A stretch of DNA of 6,254 bases from Nitrosomonadaceae bacterium (GTDB taxonomy: Bacteria; Pseudomonadota; Gammaproteobacteria; Burkholderiales; Usitatibacteraceae), in contig JAJTHU010000334.1 of the NCBI GenBank assembly GCA_021300055.1, positions 1-6,254 on the forward strand. The letters run 5' to 3'. The notes under the pieces are model-generated. The model was given only the letters and a program-made list of their open reading frames with translations. It was not told the origin of the DNA and ran no database searches. Position 1 is the stretch's first letter, and each line of letters opens with the position of its first letter. Position numbers and translations under genes: made by a program. Shown here piece after piece: positions 1 through 6,233 of this stretch.

Positions 1-336
1 AAAACGCTCGCGTAGCAGCAGCGTCGAAAGAATCGTCAGCCAAAGCGGTGAGGTGTAGTTGAGTGTGATTGCTGTCGCCAACGGCAACTGCGTCATCGCG
101 TAAAAATAGCCTACCAGCGACACCGTGCCCGTCGCGCCACGCCAGAAGTGCCCCGCTGCAAAGTCCGTCTTTAGCGATTGTCGTCGCAGCAGCACCACTA
201 CGGCCACCGCAGAAAGTGCAATCAACGACCGATACATAGAGAGTTCAGCACCGCTGAACTGATCGGCGAGGTACTTTGCAAATGCGCCCATGGTTGCGAA
301 CAGGGCGCCCGCCACAAGCATCCAAGATGAAGTCAT
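1..336 (-). CDS. EamA/DMT-superfamily membrane transporter, partial (N-terminal 112 residues; 3' end outside window)
   Basis: Reading the minus strand from the ATG at 336 gives an open frame of 112 codons that runs off the left edge without a stop. The product is strongly hydrophobic, with four apparent membrane segments at about residues 4-22, 33-50, 68-82 and 87-108. Basic and polar loops lie between them (RRQSLKTD at 51-58). The stretch ALATAITLNYTSPLWL-like region at 86-100, ending in LLLRERF at 107-112, matches the end of the first EamA repeat of drug/metabolite transporters, which usually have ten segments and about 290 residues. The substrate cannot be told from sequence; this family includes metabolite exporters. 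A purine-rich GGGAGA lies at 341-346 (minus strand), 4 bases before the ATG, and supports this start. The gene follows the oxygenase gene on the same strand but lies beyond a terminator, so it is probably transcribed separately. Family assignment is confident; function is not. Confidence 0.85.
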   Translation of the reverse strand, partial: MTSSWMLVAGALFATMGAFAKYLADQFSGAELSMYRSLIALSAVAVVVLLRRQSLKTDFAAGHFWRGATGTVSLVGYFYAMTQLPLATAITLNYTSPLWLTILSTLLLRERF

Positions 337-416
337 GCATTCTCCCAGCGGGCGCGATGTTGGAAACTACGGTGGCACCTTCGGGTCGCATCCCCGCTCG
401 ACAAGCCGCAGAAACA

Positions 417-443
417 AAAAGGGCAGGTGCGCCCTGCCCTTTT
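417..443 (-). terminator. Rho-independent terminator after the Rieske oxygenase gene
   Basis: An 11-bp perfect stem (417-427 with 433-443) closes a 5-base loop (428-432). The core is GGGCAGG/CCTGCCC flanked by A/T tracts. Read on the minus strand, the stem is followed by a run of T, as expected for an intrinsic terminator. It lies 24 bp past the stop codon of the oxygenase gene and upstream of the transporter gene. The A/T arms make it formally bidirectional, but no plus-strand gene reads into it. Confidence 0.88.
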
Positions 444-466
444 CGTCAGTTGCTTCGTTTTGCGTA

Positions 467-1582
467 TCACTCGATTGCCAATTCTCGGCGCATGAACTCG
501 TGGAAGTGCACCATGCCATCTTCGTAGGGGGTTTGATACGGCCCCTGCTCTTCACGGCCCTCGTTCCACAACATGCGACGCCCATCATTCATGCGTTGGC
601 AGATCTCTTCGTCCTCAACCGCGGTCTCGGCGTAGGCTTTTTGCTCGGCCTCGACGAACTCGCGCTCGAACAGTGCGATCTCTTCGGGATAGTAGAACTC
701 AACGACGTTCGTGCACTTATCCGGCCCGCGCGGGATGATCGTGGAAACGACCAGTACGTGGGGATACCACTCGACCATGACATTCGGATAGACAGTAAGC
801 CAGATCGCGCCGTAGGGCGGCGGCTCGCCATTACGGTAGCCGAGTACGACGTCGTGCCACTTCTTGTAGGTTTCGCTGCCCGGTTGCGTTAAGGCCTTGT
901 TGACGCCCACGACCTGCACGCTGTACCAATCACCGAATTCCCACTCAAGCGAATTGCAATCGACGAAGTGGCCAAGCCCCGGATGGAACGGTACAACGTG
1001 ATAGTCCTCAAGGTAGACCTCGATGAAGGTCTTCCAGTTGAAGTTGTATTCGGTCACCTCGGCTTTGTCGAAAACATAACCTTCAAAGCTAAGGTCCTTG
1101 ACCCATTTGATCTTGGCGAGATCATCGACAATCGGGTTCGGTCCTTCGAACAACAAACCGTTCCAGCGCGACAACGAGCGCCGCGGCAAGTGCAAGCAAG
1201 GCTGTTCCGCAAAGTGCGGCGCACCCAAGAAGTCGCCTCGGTTGTCATACGTCCAGCGATGCAATGGGCAAACGATGTTGCCGCCCTGCAATTGGCCCGC
1301 CCCCTTGAGCATCACCGCCTGACGGTGGCGACACACATTGGAGACGAGTTCGATGGACTGACCGTTGTTGACCAACGCCCACGCACCGTCGCGCGTTTCA
1401 AGCGCACGGTAATCGTTGCGGTTCGGGACCATGAGTTCATGGCCAACATACACAAGGCCGCGCTTGAAGACGGAATTCAGCTCGCGCTGAAAGATGGCCT
1501 GATCGAAATACCAGCTCAACGGGAGCTGTGTGGTATCGGCAAACGGCGCGGCAAGCTCGCGTTCGCCCAAGAGCTTGGACAT
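467..1582 (-). CDS. Rieske [2Fe-2S] non-haem iron oxygenase, aromatic-ring-hydroxylating dioxygenase alpha-subunit family
   Basis: The protein has 371 residues from the ATG at 1582. The N-terminal Rieske domain shows the cluster ligands C84-x-H86 and C105-x-x-H108 (CRH ... CPLH). The C-terminal catalytic domain has NWK at 182-184, the bridging aspartate D193 in EDYH, the iron ligands H195 and H200 (spacing H-x4-H) and the likely third ligand D324 in VEDEEIC. All elements needed for O2 activation are therefore present. Such enzymes are cytosolic and oxidise a C-H bond or aromatic ring using electrons from a separate reductase. No reductase, ferredoxin or beta subunit is encoded in this window, so the partner must lie elsewhere. 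The length and the HFHEFMRREL-type C-terminus fit single-component alpha-only family members. An in-frame TTG at 1597 would add five residues, but it sits inside the Shine-Dalgarno sequence. The substrate is unknown. The gene diverges from xseB-ispA-dxs. Confidence 0.9.
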   Translation of the reverse strand: MSKLLGERELAAPFADTTQLPLSWYFDQAIFQRELNSVFKRGLVYVGHELMVPNRNDYRALETRDGAWALVNNGQSIELVSNVCRHRQAVMLKGAGQLQGGNIVCPLHRWTYDNRGDFLGAPHFAEQPCLHLPRRSLSRWNGLLFEGPNPIVDDLAKIKWVKDLSFEGYVFDKAEVTEYNFNWKTFIEVYLEDYHVVPFHPGLGHFVDCNSLEWEFGDWYSVQVVGVNKALTQPGSETYKKWHDVVLGYRNGEPPPYGAIWLTVYPNVMVEWYPHVLVVSTIIPRGPDKCTNVVEFYYPEEIALFEREFVEAEQKAYAETAVEDEEICQRMNDGRRMLWNEGREEQGPYQTPYEDGMVHFHEFMRRELAIE

Positions 1583-1590
1583 AGTCCTTA

Positions 1591-1595
1591 CCTCC
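1591..1595 (-). promoter_or_regulatory. Strong Shine-Dalgarno (GGAGG) deciding the oxygenase start
   Basis: The minus strand reads GGAGG at 1595-1591, with 8 bases before the ATG at 1582. This favours the ATG over the in-frame TTG at 1597, whose own bases are partly used by the Shine-Dalgarno sequence. Confidence 0.8.
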
Positions 1596-1882
1596 AATTA
1601 GCGCGCGCGTAGCTTCGAACTCCCGCGCATTAACCAAAGTAAAAACGACACCCGGGCGATCGAGAAACTAGCTTTTAACTCTGCTTGCTCCGTCCCGACA
1701 TTCCCGCCGTTCGAGGCCGAAGTAGACCCACTGGTATCTCGCTGCTGGTACACAGTGAGAGCGGGTAACTGACCACAAAAAGGGGGAGGGAAATTGTGCC
1801 GGAATTAGGTACGTTTGGCAACCCAACTACAAGGCAAAACTGCTCCTATTCCGGGGGCGCGGATGGTCGTCGTACTCCCCCT

Positions 1883-1902
1883 GCTCACGACTCTCCGTGA
1901 GC
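1883..1902. repeat. Perfect inverted repeat upstream of the xseB operon
   Basis: GCTCACG (1883-1889) and CGTGAGC (1896-1902) are perfect 7-bp complements around a 6-base loop. A second small hairpin, CGCC-GAAA-GGCG (1902-1913), with a GNRA-type tetraloop, follows immediately. There is no T tract, so this is not a typical terminator. It lies just upstream of the candidate -10 at 1925 and could be a protein-binding operator, but no known regulator motif is recognised. Confidence 0.45.
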
Positions 1903-1924
1903 GCCGAAAGGCGGGCACGCCGTT

Positions 1925-1930
1925 TAGAAT
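1925..1930 (+). promoter_or_regulatory. Candidate -10 element (TAGAAT) for xseB-ispA-dxs
   Basis: TAGAAT matches the sigma-70 -10 consensus at five of six positions and lies 58 bp upstream of the xseB start, giving a reasonable leader of about 50 bases. No good -35 is found 16-18 bp upstream (around 1901-1908), so the call is tentative. Confidence 0.35.
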
Positions 1931-1988
1931 TGCCGCTCGTGCTTGAGGTGTGTCTACGAACCTTGACACACCCTGACCGTCTCCGAAC

Positions 1989-2243
1989 ATGTCCAAAAAA
2001 ACAACGACCACCCCTTCAGCAGAGCCGGCCAGCTTCGAGGCCGCCATGGCCGAACTCGAGGCGCTGGTTGCTCGCATGGAGGAAGGCGAACTGCCGCTGG
2101 AGGAGTCGATCAGCGCCTATCAGCGCGGTGCCGAGCTGCTCCGTCATTGCGAAAAGATCCTGGCCGACGCCGAGCAGCGCATCAAAGTACTCATGCCAGA
2201 CGGCGACGGCGGCACGCTCCAAGACTACGACGATCAGGCGTGA
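1989..2243 (+). CDS. xseB: Exodeoxyribonuclease VII small subunit
   Basis: The 84-residue product has the XseB core: SFEAAMAELEALVARMEEGELPLEES at about 15-40 and then AYQRGAELLRHCEKILADAEQRI to about 65. These form two amphipathic helices of a coiled-coil hairpin, followed by a short acidic tail. Several copies of this small subunit assemble on the large subunit XseA, giving a cytosolic nuclease that degrades single-stranded DNA from both ends in DNA repair. XseA is not encoded here. The ATG at 1989 puts a Lys/Thr-rich leader before the conserved SFE motif, a normal arrangement. No good Shine-Dalgarno precedes it. This is the first gene of the xseB-ispA-dxs unit, and its stop overlaps the ispA start (TGATG). 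The same order is known in E. coli, although the nuclease has no enzymatic role in isoprenoid synthesis. Confidence 0.95.
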   Translation: MSKKTTTTPSAEPASFEAAMAELEALVARMEEGELPLEESISAYQRGAELLRHCEKILADAEQRIKVLMPDGDGGTLQDYDDQA

Positions 2244-3133
2244 TGGTTGCATTTCAAGACTGGGCCCGCGAGCAAGCGGGCTACATGGAAGGGGTGCTTG
2301 CTGAGTTGCTACCGAGCCGCGATACCGTTCCGCACCGGCTCCACGGCGCGATGCGCTACGCCACGCTCGGCGGCGGCAAACGCGTCCGCCCCATGCTGGC
2401 GCTTGCCGCCGGCGAACTCACCCATGCGTCACGCGATCGGGTGAAGATTGTCGCGGCAGCCGTTGAAGCGATTCACGCCTACTCGCTGATCCATGACGAC
2501 CTGCCTTGTATGGATGACGACGTGCTGCGCCGCGGCCGCCCGACCTGCCATATCGAATTCGACGAGGCAACTGCGCTTCTTGCTGGAGATGCCCTACAGG
2601 CCTTGGCATTTCAGCTTGTGAGCGCCCACACACTATGTGATTCAGCGAACGCACAGGTCGAGTTAATCCGGCTGTTCGCTGAGGCTTGCGGATCACGAGG
2701 CATGGCCGGCGGGCAGGCGATTGACCTTGCCAACGTCGACCGTCAGATTTCCCTCCCCGAGCTCGAACACATGCACATGCTCAAGACCGGCGCGCTGATC
2801 CGCGCCTCGGTGCTGATGGGCGCGCTCTGTGGGAAGCCGCTAAGCGACGCCGAACGGGGCCGACTTGACCACTACGCCAAGTGCGTTGGTCTCGCGTTTC
2901 AGGTGGTGGACGATGTGCTGGATTGCGAGTCTAATACCGAGAAACTCGGCAAGACAGCAGGTAAAGACCTGAACGCCAACAAACCGACATACGTCAGCCT
3001 AATGGGCTTGACCCAAGCCAAAGCCTTCGCGGCTGAATTGCTTGAAGACGCCGTCGCCAGCGTCGCACCATTTGGTGCGTCGGCGACTCGCCTGACCGAG
3101 CTCGCACAGTTCATTGTGCGTCGCGACCACTGA
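2243..3133 (+). CDS. ispA: (2E,6E)-farnesyl diphosphate synthase (short-chain trans-prenyltransferase)
   Basis: The 296-residue product matches bacterial IspA in length and motifs. It has GGGKRVRP at 43-50 (diphosphate binding) and the first Asp-rich motif DDLPCMD at 85-91, continuing DDVLRRGRPT. YSLIH just before that motif is typical of type II bacterial farnesyl synthases and fits a C15 product. GMAGGQAIDL lies at 153-162, KTG at 181-183, the second Asp-rich motif FQVVDDVLD at 219-227 and KDLNANKPTY at 241-250. The enzyme adds two isopentenyl diphosphates to dimethylallyl diphosphate in the cytosol, making farnesyl diphosphate for quinones, undecaprenyl phosphate and related lipids. The ATG at 2243 overlaps the xseB stop by one base, which implies translational coupling. 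A longer in-frame start at 2147 would add an Arg-rich, non-homologous stretch inside xseB and is rejected. The gap to dxs is 8 bp. Confidence 0.96.
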   Translation: MVAFQDWAREQAGYMEGVLAELLPSRDTVPHRLHGAMRYATLGGGKRVRPMLALAAGELTHASRDRVKIVAAAVEAIHAYSLIHDDLPCMDDDVLRRGRPTCHIEFDEATALLAGDALQALAFQLVSAHTLCDSANAQVELIRLFAEACGSRGMAGGQAIDLANVDRQISLPELEHMHMLKTGALIRASVLMGALCGKPLSDAERGRLDHYAKCVGLAFQVVDDVLDCESNTEKLGKTAGKDLNANKPTYVSLMGLTQAKAFAAELLEDAVASVAPFGASATRLTELAQFIVRRDH

Positions 3134-3141
3134 GTTCACTG

Positions 3142-5082
3142 ATGGCTACACCGCACACTTACCCGCTTCTCGACACGATCAACGACCCGGCTGACTTGCG
3201 CCGCCTCGATCGCCGTGATCTGCACCAGCTCTCGCGCGAATTGCGTGACTTCATCGTCGAATCCGTCTCCACCACGGGCGGACATTTTTCGTCGAACCTC
3301 GGGACGGTCGAGCTCACCATCGCCCTTCACTATGTGTTCAACACGCCAGACGACCGCTTGGTCTGGGATGTGGGTCACCAAACCTACGGGCACAAAATTC
3401 TGACGGGCCGCCGTAAGGGCATGTCCAAGCTGCGCCAGAAGGGCGGCATCGCCGGATTCCCGCGTCGCGAGGAATCGCCCTACGATACGTTTGGCACGGC
3501 ACACTCTTCAACGTCGATTTCTGCAGCGCTCGGCATGGCAATTGCCGCTCGCTTGTCAGGCCGGGTTGGCGAAACCCGACGCCACTCGATCGCCATCATC
3601 GGCGACGGCGCAATCACGGCCGGCATGGCGTTTGAAGCCATGAACAACGTGGGCCGCGAGAACGTCATCGTTATCCTGAACGATAACGATATGTCGATTT
3701 CCGAATCGATTGGAGCGCTCAACAATTACTTTGCCAAGTTGATGTCGGGCCGCTTCTACGCAGCGACCAAGAAAACCGCAGAGCGCGCGTTGCAATACAC
3801 ACCGACGTTCAAGGAAATCGCCAAAAAGCTTGAAGAGCACGCCAAGGGCATGATCATCCCCTCGACGATGTTTGAAGAGTTCGGCTTCAATTACACCGGC
3901 CCAATCGACGGTCATAACGTCGATGTGTTGGTCGATACGCTCAACAACATCAAACAGCTAGATGGCCCGCAGTTCTTGCACGTGGTGACACGTAAAGGTC
4001 AGGGATACAAGCTCGCCGAAGACGACCCGATCAACTACCACGGTCCACCAAAGTTCGACCCGAAGATCGGGATCGTCAAGGCGGCACCTGCACCAGACGC
4101 TAAGCCGAAACCCACCTATACGCAGATCTTCGGTGACTGGCTGTGCGATATGGCCGCGGCGGATAAGCGCCTTGTCGGCATCACGCCGGCCATGCGCGAG
4201 GGCTCAGGGCTTGTTAAGTTTTCGCAGCAGTACCCCGATCGCTATTTCGATACGGCGATTGCTGAACAACACGCGGTGACGTTCGCAGCCGGCCTCGCGG
4301 CTGATGGCATGCGCCCGGTGTTGGCGATTTACTCGACGTTTTTGCAACGCGGTTACGACCAATTGATTCACGATGTGGCAATCCAGAACTTGCCAGTCGT
4401 ATTCGCACTTGATCGCGGGGGGCTGGTCGGTGCTGACGGCCCGACACACCACGGCGCGTTTGATCTTTCGTATCTGCGCTGCATTCCAAACATGGTCGTG
4501 ATGGCACCGGCCGACGAGAACGAATGTCGCCAGATGCTCACCACTGGTATGCACCTCGACAAACCTTCTGCCGTGCGCTATCCGCGTGGCGCAGGACCAG
4601 GTGTCGCTATCGAGAAGGCGCTAACCACATTGCCCGTGGGCAAAGGTGTGTTGGTGCGCGAGGCCAAAGGCTTCTCGACGGCCAACACAGCAAAAACGCG
4701 CGTCGCCATTCTGGCGTTTGGCTCGATGGTCAAGCCCGCACTCGATGCTGGCGAAGAAATCAACGCGAGCGTGGCCAACATGCGCTTTGTGAAACCGATC
4801 GATGACGCGCTCGTTTTCAAACTGGCAACCACGCACGATGTGATCATCACCGTTGAAGAAAACGTCGTCATGGGCGGCGCCGGCAGCGCGGTTGCCGAGA
4901 GCCTCTCTGCACAAAACTTGAGCGTGCCGGTGTTGCATCTTGGCTTGCCCGATCAGTTTGTCGAGCACGGCGATCCGGCCGGGTTGTTGGCCGACTGCGG
5001 CTTGAACCGCGAAGGCATTGTGAACAGCGTCCGCAAGTGGCTGAACGAAACGCAAAGCGGCGCGCAGCGCGCGGCCGTCTAG
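3142..5082 (+). CDS. dxs: 1-deoxy-D-xylulose-5-phosphate synthase
   Basis: The 646-residue product is full length for DXS (usually about 620-640). It catalyses thiamine-diphosphate-dependent condensation of pyruvate and glyceraldehyde 3-phosphate to 1-deoxy-D-xylulose 5-phosphate, the first and often flux-controlling step of the MEP pathway, in the cytosol. Visible motifs are GGHFSSNLG at 46-54 (H48), WDVGHQTYGHKILTGR at 75-90, the ThDP/Mg motif GDGAITAGMAFEAMNN at 154-169 with the NDN at 180-182, and YHG at 299-301. The pyrimidine-binding domain has the catalytic glutamate E375 in IAEQHAVTFAAG, then YSTFLQRGYDQ at 397-407 and DRGGLVGADGPTHHG at 424-438. A transketolase C-terminal domain follows from about 515 to 635. 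The ATG at 3142 is 8 bp after the ispA stop, with only a weak Shine-Dalgarno, which suggests coupling. The C-terminal tail after about 635 is short, polar and probably variable. No terminator directly follows the gene. Confidence 0.97.
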   Translation: MATPHTYPLLDTINDPADLRRLDRRDLHQLSRELRDFIVESVSTTGGHFSSNLGTVELTIALHYVFNTPDDRLVWDVGHQTYGHKILTGRRKGMSKLRQKGGIAGFPRREESPYDTFGTAHSSTSISAALGMAIAARLSGRVGETRRHSIAIIGDGAITAGMAFEAMNNVGRENVIVILNDNDMSISESIGALNNYFAKLMSGRFYAATKKTAERALQYTPTFKEIAKKLEEHAKGMIIPSTMFEEFGFNYTGPIDGHNVDVLVDTLNNIKQLDGPQFLHVVTRKGQGYKLAEDDPINYHGPPKFDPKIGIVKAAPAPDAKPKPTYTQIFGDWLCDMAAADKRLVGITPAMREGSGLVKFSQQYPDRYFDTAIAEQHAVTFAAGLAADGMRPVLAIYSTFLQRGYDQLIHDVAIQNLPVVFALDRGGLVGADGPTHHGAFDLSYLRCIPNMVVMAPADENECRQMLTTGMHLDKPSAVRYPRGAGPGVAIEKALTTLPVGKGVLVREAKGFSTANTAKTRVAILAFGSMVKPALDAGEEINASVANMRFVKPIDDALVFKLATTHDVIITVEENVVMGGAGSAVAESLSAQNLSVPVLHLGLPDQFVEHGDPAGLLADCGLNREGIVNSVRKWLNETQSGAQRAAV

Positions 5083-5149
5083 ACGTTGCTTTAGAACTCA
5101 ACCTCAATTGGCCTCTTCAACTCGCATCTTGCACTTATCGAGCCTACCT

Positions 5150-5470
5150 ATGTCACGCATCTTTACTTCACTCGTGTGCGTTGCTGGTTTGCTGAGCGCA
5201 TCAGCCATCGCCCAAGATAGCAAAGCACCTACGACACCAGCCGCAGCGAGCGCGCCGGCCCTCAAACATAGCTGCAAACAACCCGATCGGCCAAACCAGT
5301 TCGCAAGCGAAGATCAGCAAAAGGCTTTCATCAAGGATGTCGATGCGTATCGCGATTGCCTGATGGCGTTTCGGTCTGAAATGAACACCAAGGCCAAAGC
5401 ACACGTTGAGGCTGCAAACAAGGCCATCGAAGAGTTCAACGCCTTCGCTGAGTCACTGCGCAAGAAGTGA
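5150..5470 (+). CDS. Small exported protein with two cysteines, conserved hypothetical
   Basis: The 106-residue product starts MSRIFTSLVCVAGLLSASAIAQ, a Sec signal peptide with a hydrophobic core at about 5-17 and a likely cleavage after AIA (residue 21). The mature part has a Pro/Ala-rich linker (23-37) and then a charged, helical domain of about 65 residues with only two cysteines, C42 (HSCKQPDRP) and C70 (AYRDCLMAF). These are well placed for a periplasmic disulfide. The tail HVEAANKAIEEFNAFAESLRKK is amphipathic. I recall similar small periplasmic proteins in proteobacteria, with a Cys-Pro-rich start, a central YxxC and a final AAN-x-AIEEFN motif, but know no established function. An in-frame TTG at 5108 would put 14 polar residues before the signal peptide, so the ATG at 5150 is preferred; its Shine-Dalgarno is weak. 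It lies 67 bp after dxs with no terminator between, so read-through transcription is plausible. Confidence 0.8.
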   Translation: MSRIFTSLVCVAGLLSASAIAQDSKAPTTPAAASAPALKHSCKQPDRPNQFASEDQQKAFIKDVDAYRDCLMAFRSEMNTKAKAHVEAANKAIEEFNAFAESLRKK

Positions 5471-5487
5471 TCGACTCCCGTCGAGTG

Positions 5488-5513
5488 AAAAAGGCCGCGA
5501 CTGCGGCCTTTTT
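5488..5513. terminator. Bidirectional Rho-independent terminator between convergent genes
   Basis: An 11-bp perfect stem (5488-5498 with 5503-5513) closes a 4-base loop, GACT. The GC core GGCCGC/GCGGCC is flanked by five A on the left and six T on the right. It therefore works as an intrinsic terminator on both strands. It lies 17 bp after the stop of the small exported protein and 18 bp after the stop of the convergent GST gene. Confidence 0.93.
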
Positions 5514-5531
5514 TGTTTCGACCGCTGACCT

Positions 5532-6134
5532 CTACTTCACAGTGGACTTGTCTTGTCCGAAGAGTAGCTTGCGTTGTTCGTCAGTCATCTGCTCAACCGG
5601 GATTCGTTTAACGAGGTCCTTCTTTGCATAAGCACGCGCCGTCGCGGGCCGCGCTTTGATCGCTTCAATCCACCGCGCAAGATGCGGGAAGTCAGCCATG
5701 TCCTGCCCCTGACGATCCGGCAAGATCCATGGATATGCAGCCATGTCGGCGATGGTGTATTGCTTGCCTGCGATAAACGCACGATACGATAGGCGTTTGT
5801 TCAACACACCGTAGAGGCGTGACGTTTCGTTCGTATAGCGCTCAATGCCATAAGGGATTTTTTCGGGCGCGTAGTGACGGAAGTGATGGTTCTGCCCCAG
5901 CATCGGCCCTAGGCCGCCCATTTGCCACATCACCCACTGCAGCACATCTACCTGTCCGCGCAAATCCTTCGGGATGAACTTGCCGGTTTTTCCAGCAAGG
6001 TAGAGAAGAATGGCGCCGGACTCAAAGACACTTATCGCCTTGCCACCGTCGATAGGCACATGGTCGACAATAGCGGGCATGCGATTGTTTGGCGAGATCT
6101 TCAGGAATTCCGGCTTGAACAAATGTGAGCGCAT
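5532..6134 (-). CDS. Nu-class (YfcG/YghU-like) glutathione S-transferase, N-terminally truncated, possible pseudogene
   Basis: The 200-residue frame is clearly a GST of the YfcG/YghU group. It has FKPEFLKISPNNRMPAIVDH at 6-25 with the cis-proline P20, the glutathione-binding FESGAILLYLA at 36-46, and the group signature QMGGLGPMLGQNHHF at 71-85. YTIADMAAYPW at 126-136 carries the N-capping aspartate D130, and the C-terminus ends in a normal MTDEQRKLLFGQ. The start is abnormal: E. coli YfcG has about 37 residues before the matching QFRPEFL, whereas only five unrelated residues (MRSHL) precede FKPEF here. The missing part holds beta1-alpha1-beta2 and the TPNG-type residues that contact the thiol of glutathione. 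An in-frame TGA at 6150-6152 blocks extension. Sequence upstream of FKPEF diverges directly into a hairpin cluster. Either the 5' end was lost by a rearrangement, leaving a probable pseudogene, or it continues beyond an insertion. Activity is doubtful. Confidence 0.8.
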   Translation of the reverse strand: MRSHLFKPEFLKISPNNRMPAIVDHVPIDGGKAISVFESGAILLYLAGKTGKFIPKDLRGQVDVLQWVMWQMGGLGPMLGQNHHFRHYAPEKIPYGIERYTNETSRLYGVLNKRLSYRAFIAGKQYTIADMAAYPWILPDRQGQDMADFPHLARWIEAIKARPATARAYAKKDLVKRIPVEQMTDEQRKLLFGQDKSTVK

Positions 6135-6135
6135 T

Positions 6136-6164
6136 CCCCACCCTAGGCGTCAGCCAGGGTGGGG
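6136..6164. repeat. Hairpin at the truncation point of the GST gene
   Basis: CCCCACCCT (6136-6144) and AGGGTGGGG (6156-6164) are perfect 9-bp complements. GGC/GCC (6146-6148 with 6153-6155) extends the stem past a bulged A at 6145 and closes a GTCA loop. The structure is GC-rich, lacks a T tract and starts 2 bases outside the GST ATG. It resembles a dispersed palindromic unit or the end of an inserted element, but no family is recognised. Confidence 0.6.
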
Positions 6165-6170
6165 TCAAGC

Positions 6171-6195
6171 GAACGGCGCTCCGGAGCGCCCGTTC
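6171..6195. repeat. Near-perfect GC-rich palindrome
   Basis: GAACGGCGCTCC (6171-6182) is the complement of the following GGAGCGCCCGTTC (6183-6195) apart from one extra C, giving 12 pairs around a centre with no spacer. The core CGCTCCGGAGCG is a perfect palindrome. A T-rich stretch (TTCTTTCTGG, from 6193) follows on the plus strand, so a weak rightward terminator is possible. The position between two other inverted repeats suggests a repeat cluster. Confidence 0.55.
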
Positions 6196-6233
6196 TTTCT
6201 GGTTTGTGCTGAGTGCCCCACCCATCAACGTGG

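Larger units (their letters stand above)
1583..1988. other. Divergent intergenic region between the Rieske oxygenase and xseB
   Basis: These 406 bp separate two divergent transcription units and should hold both promoters. I find no plausible protein, tRNA or known riboswitch here; open frames overlapping it are antisense or out-of-frame extensions of neighbouring genes. Recognisable elements are the GGAGG for the oxygenase (1591-1595), a weak 8-bp imperfect hairpin with one G-T pair (1737-1760, loop 1745-1752), a perfect inverted repeat (1883-1902) and a TAGAAT candidate -10 (1925-1930). No convincing leftward promoter for the oxygenase could be picked by eye. Confidence 0.6.

Noticed and set aside
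290..892. A 200-codon plus-strand open frame spanning the transporter start, the terminator and the oxygenase 3' end
   Set aside because: It crosses a strong terminator and is antisense to two supported genes, with no recognisable protein features.
1583..1597. TTG start at 1597 adding five residues to the oxygenase
   Set aside because: The TTG overlaps the GGAGG ribosome-binding sequence, while the ATG at 1582 has ideal 8-base spacing from it.
968..1612. A 214-codon plus-strand open frame opposite the Rieske oxygenase gene
   Set aside because: It is antisense to a gene with complete family motifs, shows no recognisable domain and is the kind of frame that biased codon use produces on the opposite strand.
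1963..1991. Perfect TTGACA at 1963-1968 as a -35 for xseB
   Set aside because: The matching -10 position would be AACATG at the start codon itself, so transcription would begin inside the gene and miss conserved N-terminal residues.
2147..2242. Longer in-frame start for ispA
   Set aside because: The added 32 residues are Arg-rich, lie inside xseB in another frame and have no counterpart in farnesyl diphosphate synthases.
5076..5085. CGTCTAGACG palindrome at the dxs stop codon
   Set aside because: A 10-bp palindrome without loop or T tract is expected by chance at this scale and is not a convincing terminator.
6136..6200. Integron attC site
   Set aside because: The palindromes are compact and the typical core sites (GTTRRRY and its complement RYYYAAC) are absent at the expected ends; no integrase or cassette structure is visible.
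6022..6228. A 68-codon minus-strand frame that could supply the missing GST N-terminus by frameshift
   Set aside because: Its sequence has no GST beta1-alpha1-beta2 features, and its latter half is simply the GST gene read in the wrong frame.
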